This document shows, piece by piece, positions 25,668 through 34,290 of a stretch of DNA of 64,000 bases (the stretch's first letter is position 1; each line of letters opens with the position of its first letter). The notes beneath the pieces are model-generated. The model ran no database searches and was not told the DNA's origin. It was given only the letters and a program-made list of their open reading frames with translations. This DNA comes from Erysipelotrichaceae bacterium (lineage in GTDB: Bacteria; Bacillota_I; Bacilli_A; Erysipelotrichales; Erysipelotrichaceae). The stretch lies in the NCBI GenBank assembly GCA_030531215.1, contig JAUNNY010000003.1, positions 41,622 to 105,621 of the forward strand, in the 5' to 3' direction. Made by a program: the position numbers and the translations under genes.

Positions 25668-26260
25668 TGTATCCTACTAAATTTGAAGAATTAATTACTT
25701 TATTTGAAAAATTACCTGGCGTTGGATATAAAACTGCACAACGCTATGCTTTTAGTTTGTTAGAAAAAACTGATGATGAAATAAATTTAATTGTTCAAGA
25801 TTTATTGAATGTTAAAAACATCAAAAAATGCAAAATATGTGGTTTCTTGTGTGATGAAGATGAATGTGAAATCTGTAAGGATGAACATCGTGATAGATCA
25901 ACCATTATGGTCGTTGGTTATCCTCAAGAGGCTGTAGCCATTGAAAAGACAAATGGTTATCATGGTTTATATCATATCTTAAATGGACTCATTTCCTCTT
26001 CAAAAGGGGTATATCCAGAAGATATCAATATTGAAAGTCTAATACAAAGAATCAATGAAGATGTTAAAGAAGTCATCATAGCTACATCTCCAACTATGGA
26101 TGGGGAAATGACATCTCTATATTTAAACAAATTATTAGTTGATAAAAATGTGTTGGTTACTAGATTGGCTCATGGTTTACCAATGGGCTCATCGCTAGAT
26201 TATGCAGACGATTTAACTTTAATAAAAGCTTTTGATAACAGAAGAAAGATTGAAGAATGA
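25667..26260 (+). CDS. recR: Recombination mediator RecR
   Basis: RecR works with RecO/RecF in gap repair. The 197-residue protein has an N-terminal helix-hairpin-helix (LITLFEKLPGVGYKTAQRYA), a four-Cys zinc finger (CKICGFLCDEDECEIC, about 57-72), a Toprim domain starting STIMVVGYPQE, and a C-terminal Walker-like loop. Length is standard. Its ATG shares one base with the dnaX stop (TAATG), so it is coupled to dnaX. Confidence 0.96.
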   Translation: MYPTKFEELITLFEKLPGVGYKTAQRYAFSLLEKTDDEINLIVQDLLNVKNIKKCKICGFLCDEDECEICKDEHRDRSTIMVVGYPQEAVAIEKTNGYHGLYHILNGLISSSKGVYPEDINIESLIQRINEDVKEVIIATSPTMDGEMTSLYLNKLLVDKNVLVTRLAHGLPMGSSLDYADDLTLIKAFDNRRKIEE

Positions 26261-27102
26261 GTAGCATAGCGTACATTACAGATTCAAGAATGATACAACT
26301 ACATCGTTTAAATAACCACAAGACGATGAATTTTTGGCGCTTATCTAATAATGTAAATTTCTCAGATTTCACGATTGGTGATTTGGTCTTCTTTTTGTCT
26401 AAAGATAAACAACATCTAAAAGGCAAAGAAAAAGGTATCGTTGGTTTTGGCAAGTTAAAAAATATAGATGTAAGCAGCGCTAAAACAATGTGGAATAAAT
26501 ATGGCATTTTGAATGGTTATAATTCTTTTGAAGATTTCAAAGAAGCTATTATCAAGGTATCCAAAGACAAGCAACTTCCTAAAAAGATTTCTAGTTTCTA
26601 TTTAGAAGATGTATGTTTTTTCCAGCCAGTATATTTAAGTGAATGTGGAGTTACTATATCAACTAATGTTGAATCATATATTTATTTAAAACCAGAAGAT
26701 GTAGTTATTAAATTATTAGAAATAGCTAAATCAAGTAAAGATTTATGGGCAAGTTTTGATGATGAAGAAATAGACAAAGAGGAAATCCTTTATTCTTTAA
26801 ATATGATTCATAATAAAATAGGTGACACTAAATCAAACAAGAAAGCATATAAATTCTTGAAAGCCTATGTTGAAAATAGTGATTATGAATTTGTTCATAA
26901 TTGTCGTAATGAAATATATAAACTAGATGGTGATGAATTAACTATTATGTTTTATATAGACAAAGATACAGATCTCAAAACAATATTAGGACAAGTTAAG
27001 TTATATAGACATTATTTTGAGTTAAAATGTCCAAAAGCAATCAAGGTCAAATTTAAAACAACAAACAATGATGAATCATTGTATAATCTATTAAATGATT
27101 AA
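26257..27102 (+). CDS. Unknown protein, possible EVE/PUA-like N-terminal domain
   Basis: The 281-residue soluble protein starts in an ATGA overlap with recR. Residues 1-95 (YITDSRMIQLHRLN, FWRLSNNVNF, GDLVFFLSKD, GIVGFGKL) have the rhythm of an EVE/YTH-like PUA fold that binds modified nucleic acids: a barrel with paired aromatics and a G-x-G strand. This is an inference from pattern only. The C-terminal part (about 150-281) is helical then mixed, with no recognised motif. Coupling to recR hints at a DNA-related role. Confidence 0.55.
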   Translation: MSSIAYITDSRMIQLHRLNNHKTMNFWRLSNNVNFSDFTIGDLVFFLSKDKQHLKGKEKGIVGFGKLKNIDVSSAKTMWNKYGILNGYNSFEDFKEAIIKVSKDKQLPKKISSFYLEDVCFFQPVYLSECGVTISTNVESYIYLKPEDVVIKLLEIAKSSKDLWASFDDEEIDKEEILYSLNMIHNKIGDTKSNKKAYKFLKAYVENSDYEFVHNCRNEIYKLDGDELTIMFYIDKDTDLKTILGQVKLYRHYFELKCPKAIKVKFKTTNNDESLYNLLND

Positions 27103-27113
27103 GAGGTAAGAAT

Positions 27114-28337
27114 ATGTTAGATGAGATGAAAATACTAAAAGATCTAGAGTACACGAGAGTTTGGGGATCAAAAGAAGAATTAAAAGCTGCAAAGTATATC
27201 CAAGCAACACTAAAGAAGATAGGTGTTGATAGCACACTTGAAAAGTTCAAGTTGAATGATTCTAAGGTAGAGAAAGTCTCATTAGAAGTATGCAAACCTT
27301 ATAAGAAAAAATATCCTTGTAAGTTTTATAAGTTGGCAGGCAATACCACAAACTTAATTAAAGATATTGTTTTTGTCAAAGACATTAGTGAATTAAAAAA
27401 ATATGATGTTGAAGATAAAATTGTTCTTATTCAAGGAAGAGTAAGATATTGGAAATATAAAGAATTAATTGAAGCTGGATGCAAAGGCATCGTATCTGCC
27501 GATGGTTATCTATTTGTTGAAAATAATGATATAGATACTAAAGAGTTACGTGAAGCTTTACAAGCTTTAGGAAAATTACCTATTGTTTCATGTAATATTA
27601 AAGACTTATATGAAATGGTCAGCAAAGGTGCTAGTCAAATAAAAATGACAACCATTCAAAAACCATTTGTTGGTTCAAGCCAAAATGTTGTTGCCCATAT
27701 TAAAGGAAGAAGCAAACATCATATCGTATTAACTGCTCACTATGATTCAACTTCTTTATCTAAAGGTTCATGGGATAACGCTTCAGGTACTGTTGGACTA
27801 ATTAAGCTAGCAGAACACTTTAGTAAAAATAAACCACTACACAATATGACTTTTATATGGTGTGGTGCTGAAGAAAGAGGACTATGTGGTTCAAAAGCAT
27901 ATGTTAAGAAGCACAAGAAAGAATTAGGCAAATATGATTTATGTATCAATCTAGATATGATTGGTTCAACTTTAGGTAAATTCTTAGCTTGCGTAACTGG
28001 TGAGACTAAGATGGTTGATTATATTGATTATTTATCTAGCATCAAAGGCAAAGCATGTCATTGTTACCAAGATGTTTATTCTAGTGATTCAACACCATTT
28101 GCGGATAATGGCATACCTGCTGTAAGTTTTGGCCAACATAATCTTTCAACACCTATACATTGCCGTTTTGACACAATGTATCTTATGAACAAAGAGACAT
28201 TCAAAGATGATTATCAATTCATTGAAGAATTTGTTTCTAATATGGTAAACGCAAAACACATCCCAATTGAAAGAGTTATTCCAGATAATATGAAAGAAAG
28301 ATTAGATATATATTTATTCAGGAAGAAGGCTAAATAG
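27114..28337 (+). CDS. M28-family aminopeptidase with a PA-like insert
   Basis: The 407-residue zinc peptidase shows the M28 metal ligands in order: LTAHYDS (His), SWDNASG (bridging Asp), GAEERGLCGS (Glu pair), INLDMIG (Asp) and TPIHCRFDT (His). Residues 75-180 look like a protease-associated domain. There is no signal peptide, so it is probably cytoplasmic. AGAGG precedes the ATG at 27114. It lies three bases before the adenosine deaminase gene; together they suggest peptide and nucleoside salvage. Confidence 0.9.
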   Translation: MLDEMKILKDLEYTRVWGSKEELKAAKYIQATLKKIGVDSTLEKFKLNDSKVEKVSLEVCKPYKKKYPCKFYKLAGNTTNLIKDIVFVKDISELKKYDVEDKIVLIQGRVRYWKYKELIEAGCKGIVSADGYLFVENNDIDTKELREALQALGKLPIVSCNIKDLYEMVSKGASQIKMTTIQKPFVGSSQNVVAHIKGRSKHHIVLTAHYDSTSLSKGSWDNASGTVGLIKLAEHFSKNKPLHNMTFIWCGAEERGLCGSKAYVKKHKKELGKYDLCINLDMIGSTLGKFLACVTGETKMVDYIDYLSSIKGKACHCYQDVYSSDSTPFADNGIPAVSFGQHNLSTPIHCRFDTMYLMNKETFKDDYQFIEEFVSNMVNAKHIPIERVIPDNMKERLDIYLFRKKAK

Positions 28338-28340
28338 AAT

Positions 28341-29333
28341 ATGAACGCTGCTAAAGTTGAGTTGCACCTACACCTTGATGGTTCACTAAATATTAAGTGG
28401 GCTTATCAAAAATTGTTACAAAGAAATGTATTAGATACAACAACTTCGTTTGAAGATTTCTATGACATTTTATATTCAATGAATAAAGAACACACTGCTG
28501 ATAATTTTTTAAAGTTTGATTTATTGTGCAAGACTTTACAATACGAGGAAGATTTATATGAAGCTACATATAATCTTGTCGAGTTGTTGTCTAAGAAGGG
28601 TTTGATATATGCGGAGATTCGTTTTGCTTCTCAACAACACTGTCTTGAAGGTTTGAGCCAAAAACAAGCTTTAAAAGCTGTTATTGATGGTGCTAAAGCT
28701 GCCTGCGAAAAATATCCAATTAAAATAGGCATCATTAATTGTTTGATGCACAAAGGCAATAGCGCAGCCTTTAATTATAAAGAAAATATTGAGACAATCT
28801 TAGCTACCGAAGAATATTTAGGTCAAGGGGCTGTAGCATTAGATTTGGCTGGTTATGAAAACAACTGTGATTTTAAAGACTATGGCAATCTATTTGAAGT
28901 AGCTCGCGTTAAAAATATACCTTATACAATTCATGCTGGTGAAATGGGCGTTGGTTCTCATATTATGGATGCTTTAGAAATGAAACCATATCGTATTGGT
29001 CATGGCATAAATTGTATTCAAGATGAAACTTATTTAAAAGCAGTAGTTGATAAACAAATTCCATTAGAAGTGTGTGTATCTTCTAATATCAAATCTAGTG
29101 GTGATAACTACAGTAGACATCCAATTAGGCAATTAATTGAAGCTGGTGCAAAAGTTACAATCAACACTGATAATATTATTTTCTCTAAATCTGATTTATT
29201 ACATGAATATGCAATGCTTGAACTAATCGGCGTAAGCGAAAAACAATTGCAGCAATGTACTTTGAATGCCATTGATGCCGCATTCATAAGCGAAGAAGAA
29301 AAGAATAAACTAAGAGGACAATTATCTTTCTAA
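28341..29333 (+). CDS. add: Adenosine deaminase
   Basis: The enzyme converts adenosine to inosine. The 330-residue TIM-barrel has the metal motif ELHLHLDGS (His 9 and 11), HAGEMG (catalytic Glu), IGHG and the TDN segment (about residue 275), in which the second Asp of the usual TDD is Asn. I recall the same change in other Bacillota homologues, so it is probably active. It has no Shine-Dalgarno site and is likely coupled to the peptidase gene upstream. The adenosine made by the SAM hydrolases (17 kb region) could be a substrate. Confidence 0.9.
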   Translation: MNAAKVELHLHLDGSLNIKWAYQKLLQRNVLDTTTSFEDFYDILYSMNKEHTADNFLKFDLLCKTLQYEEDLYEATYNLVELLSKKGLIYAEIRFASQQHCLEGLSQKQALKAVIDGAKAACEKYPIKIGIINCLMHKGNSAAFNYKENIETILATEEYLGQGAVALDLAGYENNCDFKDYGNLFEVARVKNIPYTIHAGEMGVGSHIMDALEMKPYRIGHGINCIQDETYLKAVVDKQIPLEVCVSSNIKSSGDNYSRHPIRQLIEAGAKVTINTDNIIFSKSDLLHEYAMLELIGVSEKQLQQCTLNAIDAAFISEEEKNKLRGQLSF

Positions 29334-29334
29334 T

Positions 29335-30102
29335 ATGAAACTTACCGTTATTGTAGATAACAACAGTTTAATTGATTATTACTATCTAGCAGAACCAGCT
29401 CTATCTTTTTATCTTGAAGATGGTGATAAAAAGATTCTTTTTGATACGGGTTATTCTGATGTTGTAATAAAAAATGCTGAAAAGATGGGAATTGATTTGT
29501 CAAAGATAAATACCATCGTGTTGTCTCATGGCCATAACGATCATACTGGTGGCCTAGTTTACTTGCAAAACTTAACTCAAGATATCGATGTTTATTGTTG
29601 CCCTAATGTCGATGAACATAAAGAGCATAATGGTAAAGATATCTCTAGCCCAATTAAACTAAGTACATTACCTAGAAACTTTAAATTGCATATATCTTCA
29701 CAAAGCCAAAAAATCAGTGAACATTTAACTTTTCTGGGTGAAATAGAAAGAAATATTCAACCTTTAAGAAAATTGGGCGATGATCCTTTATATGATGATA
29801 GCGCCATCCTATTTCAAGATGATACATCAATAAGTATCATCACAGGATGTAGCCATTCAGGTATTTGTAATATTGTCGAACAAGCTAAAAATATAAGCAA
29901 ATGTGCCAATATTAACATCGTTATAGGCGGTTTCCACTTACTAAATAATGAAGAAGTAACCAAAGAAGTTTGTGATTATTTTAGCAAGCAGAATATAAAT
30001 GCTGTATGTCCATGTCACTGCACTGATTTATATAGCAAGATTGCATTAAGCAAAGTTTGTAAAATAAAACAAGTTGGTGTCTCAACAAGCTTCGAATTAT
30101 AA
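29335..30102 (+). CDS. Metallo-beta-lactamase-fold hydrolase
   Basis: The 255-residue protein has the MBL metal motif LSHGHNDHTGG (about residues 63-73), an early Asp in LFDTG, the distant His in TGCSHSGI, and a C-terminal CPCHCTD. It belongs to the group often labelled 7,8-dihydropterin-6-yl-methyl-4-(beta-D-ribofuranosyl)aminobenzene 5'-phosphate synthase-like; the true substrate is unknown. It starts one base after add, and a small palindrome follows its stop. Confidence 0.85.
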   Translation: MKLTVIVDNNSLIDYYYLAEPALSFYLEDGDKKILFDTGYSDVVIKNAEKMGIDLSKINTIVLSHGHNDHTGGLVYLQNLTQDIDVYCCPNVDEHKEHNGKDISSPIKLSTLPRNFKLHISSQSQKISEHLTFLGEIERNIQPLRKLGDDPLYDDSAILFQDDTSISIITGCSHSGICNIVEQAKNISKCANINIVIGGFHLLNNEEVTKEVCDYFSKQNINAVCPCHCTDLYSKIALSKVCKIKQVGVSTSFEL

Positions 30103-30103
30103 G

Positions 30104-30119
30104 AAAACGGCCGTTTTTT
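30104..30119 (+). terminator. Short palindrome with T run after the MBL gene
   Basis: AAAACGGCCGTTTT (30104-30117) is a perfect palindrome extended by two more T residues directly after the stop codon. As a hairpin it leaves only a GGCC loop. A TATAAT (30123-30128) follows and could start the phosphatase operon. Confidence 0.45.
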
Positions 30120-30146
30120 CCTGTATAATTAGATAAAGGCATATAA

Positions 30147-31685
30147 ATGACTAAGAAAAATGTAATTCTTGATGATGAACACATTAGATTATTCCTTATC
30201 TTTACGGATATTGTTTTAGTGTTGATGCTTATAAGCATCGTTGTGTTTATTGCCCCATTTAGTTTTGATTCTTTAAAATCTAATTTCACATTTGAGTTGG
30301 CATTAAATACTTTATCAATATTCTATTCAATCATGATGACGACAATATTAACTTTTGATTATTATTATGATATTGGTTTGTTATCTATTTTTATTCCAAT
30401 TACTTTATTACACGGCATCACAATGTGGGCTGATGAAATGCTTTATGTTGTTCAATTATGGGGTTGGACAAAAGCTCTTTCAAGAGGCTTCTTTGCGATA
30501 ACGATTATAAGTGAAATATTGAATATCTTCTTATTATGGTTATATCTAAGAACCGACATTCACAACAAGACTAAATATAATTCAATTAATTTGTTCTTGT
30601 ACATTCAAATAGCAGTCAATTTTGTACTTGCAATAGTTAATGTTTATAATCCAATTTTATGTGCATTTAATGAAAACTATGTCATTACTTATTTCCAAGG
30701 TTATTATTTAATCAAGTTTTTGAATCTAGTAACTCTTTTAATTTTCGTAATTGCTGCTATTCTTGAAAAATTACCAAAATACAAGAAAGCTATCTTAATA
30801 GGTAATCCAACATTAACTATTATTGGTTTATTGTTGTATGCTTTATTCCCTAAATATTATGTATCGTATGCATTTGTTCAATTATCATTCATTGCGACAT
30901 TCATAATTTCATATACAACAAAGACTTACGATCTATCTCTAAAACAAAACGAGTTGATTGCTGCATCTAGCATGCAACAAAGTATGTTACCAAAAGATGC
31001 TTTGCTTGGTGCTAATGATGAGTTCTATGTCCTTGGTGCAATGAGACCTGCTAAAGAGGTTGGCGGTGATTTGTACGATTATTATATGATTGATGAAAAT
31101 CATTTGTGTTTCGGTATTGGTGACGTATCAGGAAAAGGAACTGCATCTTCGCTATTTATGTCTAGAGCGTTTGCTTGTTTCAAGAATTTTGCATCTATGA
31201 ACCTATCACCAGAAGAAATATTCATAAGGGTTAATAATAGTTTGAACGAAAGAAATGCTGAGTTCTATTTCATTACCGCATGGTTAGGTATCCTCGACAT
31301 CAACACTGGAGTATTAACATATGTTAATGCCGGTCATGAAAGACCATTATATGTTAAGAAAGGTGGCGAAGCTGATGCTTTAGAGAGCCATACTAATATT
31401 GTTCTTGGAATATCTCCTAATCAGGTATTTAAACAAAACGAAATCAAATTAGATAAAGGCGATATGATTATGCTTTATACTGACGGCGTTGAAGACGAAC
31501 ATAATTTAGAGGGAGTTAAATTCGGTTTTGAGAGGTTAAAGCACACCTTTAATGAAGCAAATAAAAACAATAATTACAAAGATATCTTAAACGCAATTAA
31601 TGAACGAATTGCAATATATATGGATGGTACAGATCAATATGATGATATTACAATGTTACTATTCAGATACGGAGGCGATGAATAA
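30147..31685 (+). CDS. Membrane PP2C (SpoIIE/RsbU-type) serine phosphatase
   Basis: The 512-residue protein has about seven or eight membrane segments (about 15-265), a short linker coil, and a PP2C-type phosphatase domain (about 290-510) with metal Asp motifs KEVGGDLYDYY, GIGDVSGKG and YTDGVEDE. Such enzymes dephosphorylate STAS-domain anti-sigma antagonists, and a STAS gene follows directly. The membrane part could sense envelope or redox state. AAAGG precedes the ATG. The partner kinase is not here. Confidence 0.88.
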   Translation: MTKKNVILDDEHIRLFLIFTDIVLVLMLISIVVFIAPFSFDSLKSNFTFELALNTLSIFYSIMMTTILTFDYYYDIGLLSIFIPITLLHGITMWADEMLYVVQLWGWTKALSRGFFAITIISEILNIFLLWLYLRTDIHNKTKYNSINLFLYIQIAVNFVLAIVNVYNPILCAFNENYVITYFQGYYLIKFLNLVTLLIFVIAAILEKLPKYKKAILIGNPTLTIIGLLLYALFPKYYVSYAFVQLSFIATFIISYTTKTYDLSLKQNELIAASSMQQSMLPKDALLGANDEFYVLGAMRPAKEVGGDLYDYYMIDENHLCFGIGDVSGKGTASSLFMSRAFACFKNFASMNLSPEEIFIRVNNSLNERNAEFYFITAWLGILDINTGVLTYVNAGHERPLYVKKGGEADALESHTNIVLGISPNQVFKQNEIKLDKGDMIMLYTDGVEDEHNLEGVKFGFERLKHTFNEANKNNNYKDILNAINERIAIYMDGTDQYDDITMLLFRYGGDE

Positions 31686-31990
31686 TGTATAAAACTTCTA
31701 AAAGTACAAAAGATAATGTCACAACTTTATATGTTGAAGGCGAAATTAATACTCTTAGTTCAGAAAAGTTAAAAGCTGAATTATTTGGAATTGATAATGA
31801 TTTAGTAGTTATCGACTTAGAAAAAATAACTTATATTACTTCTGCAGGGTTGCGTATTTTTATTGAATATAACAGTATCATTTCTTCAAAAGGACATCAA
31901 TTTAAACTAATTAATGCTAAGCCAGAAATCATAGACTTATTCAATATCACTGGATTAAACAATATCTTAAACGTTGAAGAAATCAAATGA
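31685..31990 (+). CDS. STAS-domain anti-sigma factor antagonist
   Basis: The 101-residue protein is a single STAS domain with the phosphorylation loop ITYITSAGLRIFIEY (Ser about residue 53), as in SpoIIAA/RsbV. It should bind a HATPase-type anti-sigma factor when dephosphorylated by the phosphatase just upstream. It overlaps that gene by one base and the PAP2 gene by four. No kinase/anti-sigma gene is adjacent, which is unusual for this partner-switching set. Confidence 0.9.
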   Translation: MYKTSKSTKDNVTTLYVEGEINTLSSEKLKAELFGIDNDLVVIDLEKITYITSAGLRIFIEYNSIISSKGHQFKLINAKPEIIDLFNITGLNNILNVEEIK

Positions 31991-32829
31991 AAAACATTTT
32001 TAGCAAAAAGAATCTTATAATCATTATTTGTACCTATGTTGCACTCATAACTGTGAGTGCTTTTCTTGATTTGGATTTGTCCGTTTTAGCCTATAGAGAA
32101 AATTCGATGTTTGTAACAATTACTTCATCAATAGGTTTTTTACCAGTACCATTCTTCTTAATCTTTGGTGGAACATTGATGCATTTCTCTGATAATAGAA
32201 AAAATAAAACATTTACATATATTCGTGAAGCTATTGCCATAGTAAGTATTGTCTTTGGTGCATATTATGTTATTCACGAAAATGATTCAGGCATTGTAGT
32301 ATCGATTATCGAAATAATAATAGTTTTGGCATTAGGATTATTCTTAGGCTATAAATGTAAAAGCAAGAATAAAGAGCTATTAACTAGAACAAGTTTATTT
32401 ATATTATTTAGTGTTTACTTTACGGTAGTAGTTGTCTTTTTCAGTAAGTTTATTTTCTGCCGTCCAAGATTTATATGGATTGTTAAATCTGGTTTAGATA
32501 ATTATCGTAATTTCTGGCAGATTGATAAAAATTTGAAAGAAGTAAGTATAGCTGCTGGTGTGGATTCACACATGTTCAGGTCGTTACCATCTGGACACGC
32601 ATGTGCTTCAACAGCAATCATCTTAACTTGTTGTTTCCCACTTTTATTTAAGAATATGAAAGATAAAAGCTTGTTGTTGTATCTAATAAGCATTGCTTTC
32701 ATAATCGTTATTTGTTCAGGAAGAATAGTTGGCGGATATCACTTCTTATCAGATGTATCGATAGGTTCGTTTGTCACGTTTGTGGGAGTGACATTTGCTG
32801 AAAAAGTACTAATGAGAATCTATGAATAA
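31987..32829 (+). CDS. PAP2-family membrane phosphatase
   Basis: The 280-residue protein has about six membrane segments and the three PAP2 motifs: KFIFCRPRF (motif 1), RSLPSGHACAS (motif 2) and SGRIVGGYHFLSDV (motif 3 with the nucleophilic His). These enzymes remove phosphate from phosphatidic acid or undecaprenyl pyrophosphate. It overlaps the STAS gene by four bases, so it may belong to the regulon or signal path of the phosphatase system. A terminator overlaps its stop. Confidence 0.88.
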   Translation: MKNIFSKKNLIIIICTYVALITVSAFLDLDLSVLAYRENSMFVTITSSIGFLPVPFFLIFGGTLMHFSDNRKNKTFTYIREAIAIVSIVFGAYYVIHENDSGIVVSIIEIIIVLALGLFLGYKCKSKNKELLTRTSLFILFSVYFTVVVVFFSKFIFCRPRFIWIVKSGLDNYRNFWQIDKNLKEVSIAAGVDSHMFRSLPSGHACASTAIILTCCFPLLFKNMKDKSLLLYLISIAFIIVICSGRIVGGYHFLSDVSIGSFVTFVGVTFAEKVLMRIYE

Positions 32830-32850
32830 GCCCGATGGCTTATTCTTTTT
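32825..32850 (+). terminator. Terminator overlapping the PAP2 gene stop
   Basis: AATAAGCC (32825-32832), loop CGAT and GGCTTATT (32837-32844) followed by C and five T residues. Confidence 0.8.
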
Positions 32851-32856
32851 GTATTG

Positions 32857-32862
32857 TATAAT
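32857..32862 (+). promoter_or_regulatory. TATAAT six bases before the GlpA-like start
   Basis: A perfect -10 box is followed by six bases and the ATG at 32869, with no Shine-Dalgarno sequence and a terminator directly upstream. This points to a leaderless transcript. Confidence 0.55.
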
Positions 32863-32868
32863 TAAGTT

Positions 32869-34290
32869 ATGATTGATGTTACGATAATTGGCGCAGGTAT
32901 CTGTGGCACGTTAATTGCGCATAAATTGAGTAAATATAATTTAAGCGTTTTAGTATTGGAAAAAGCTAATGATGTTGCGTCAGGTGCTACTGGAGCAAAT
33001 AGTGCGATGGTACATTCTGGACATGACCCAAAGCCAGGAACACTAAAGTGTAAATATAATCTATTAGGAAATAGAATGTATAAAGATGTATGTGCAGACT
33101 TAAAAGTTGATTATGATCCAATAGGCGCATATGTTGTTGCGACAACTTTAGAAGAAGAACAAAAACTTGATGAGTTAATAAATCAATGCATCGAAAGAAA
33201 AGTTCCATATGAATTACTTACAGGTGATGAAGCAAGAAACAATGAACCAAATTTATCCGATGATGTAACTAAAGCTTTATCGCTTCCAACAACAGCAGTA
33301 GTGACTCCATGGTTGGTTGCAATGGCCGCAATGGAAGAAAGCATGTTGAATGATGTTGAATTAAAACTTAATTATGAAGTTAAAAAGATAGAAAGAAAAG
33401 ATGACTATTTTATAATCAATGATGAAATAGAAACCAAACTTATCATCAATTGCGCTGGTAGCCATTGTGATGATATTACTAATATGCTTAGAGTATCTCC
33501 ATATAAAGTTGAAACCAAAAAAGGTGAATATTATGTTATCGACCACACAGGAAAACAATTAGTTCATCATGTCATATATCCAGTGCCTACGGCAAAAGGT
33601 AAAGGTGTTTTGGCGGTCCCAACAGTTCATCATAATATCTTGATAGGTCCTAATAGTGATTACATAGATGATAAAGATGATGTATCAACTGGTTCAGGTT
33701 TAGATTATGTAAAAAAAGAAATAGCTAAAACGATTAAAAATGTTCCATTTAACAAAATGATTCATACATTTGCGGGCAATCGTCCACATATCGATCTAAA
33801 TGATTTCTATATTCAAAAAGATGATGAAATAGAAAACTTTATTCACGTTGCTGGAATAGAATCGCCAGGTATTAGTGCGGCTCCTGCAATTGCGGAAGAT
33901 GTTGTTGAAACGATGGTTCTGCCAAAATTTAGCACATCAATAAAACAAGAATATGTAAAAAGAAAACCATATATAAATATGAAAAAAATGTCCAACGAAG
34001 AAAAGGACGCATTAATTAAGAAAGATCCTGATTTTGGTAAATTGATATGTCGTTGTGAAAAGGTTTCACTTGGCGAGATTAAAGATGTAATTAATAGAAA
34101 ATGTGGTGCAACAACTATCAAAGGTGTAAAGATGAGATGCCGCCCTGGTATGGGAAGATGCCAAGGAGGTTTTTGTGAGCCTGAAGTAGTAAAAATCATC
34201 AATAAACATCTGGATCAAAAAATAGAAGATATTAAATTAGATAAAAACAATTCACAAATCTTTTGTGCTTATGCAAAGGAGGATTTGTAA
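32869..34290 (+). CDS. FAD-dependent oxidoreductase with a [2Fe-2S] BFD-like domain (GlpA-like)
   Basis: The 473-residue protein starts with an FAD-binding motif (IIGAGICGTLIAHKL), continues as a DAO-type oxidase, and ends with a BFD-like iron-sulfur domain (about 385-450) with CRCEKVSLGEI and GMGRCQGGFC. With the next two genes it forms the well-known anaerobe set related to glycerol-3-phosphate dehydrogenase GlpAB. No glycerol kinase or facilitator is nearby, so the substrate is uncertain. It starts six bases after a TATAAT and probably yields a leaderless mRNA. Confidence 0.85.
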   Translation: MIDVTIIGAGICGTLIAHKLSKYNLSVLVLEKANDVASGATGANSAMVHSGHDPKPGTLKCKYNLLGNRMYKDVCADLKVDYDPIGAYVVATTLEEEQKLDELINQCIERKVPYELLTGDEARNNEPNLSDDVTKALSLPTTAVVTPWLVAMAAMEESMLNDVELKLNYEVKKIERKDDYFIINDEIETKLIINCAGSHCDDITNMLRVSPYKVETKKGEYYVIDHTGKQLVHHVIYPVPTAKGKGVLAVPTVHHNILIGPNSDYIDDKDDVSTGSGLDYVKKEIAKTIKNVPFNKMIHTFAGNRPHIDLNDFYIQKDDEIENFIHVAGIESPGISAAPAIAEDVVETMVLPKFSTSIKQEYVKRKPYINMKKMSNEEKDALIKKDPDFGKLICRCEKVSLGEIKDVINRKCGATTIKGVKMRCRPGMGRCQGGFCEPEVVKIINKHLDQKIEDIKLDKNNSQIFCAYAKEDL

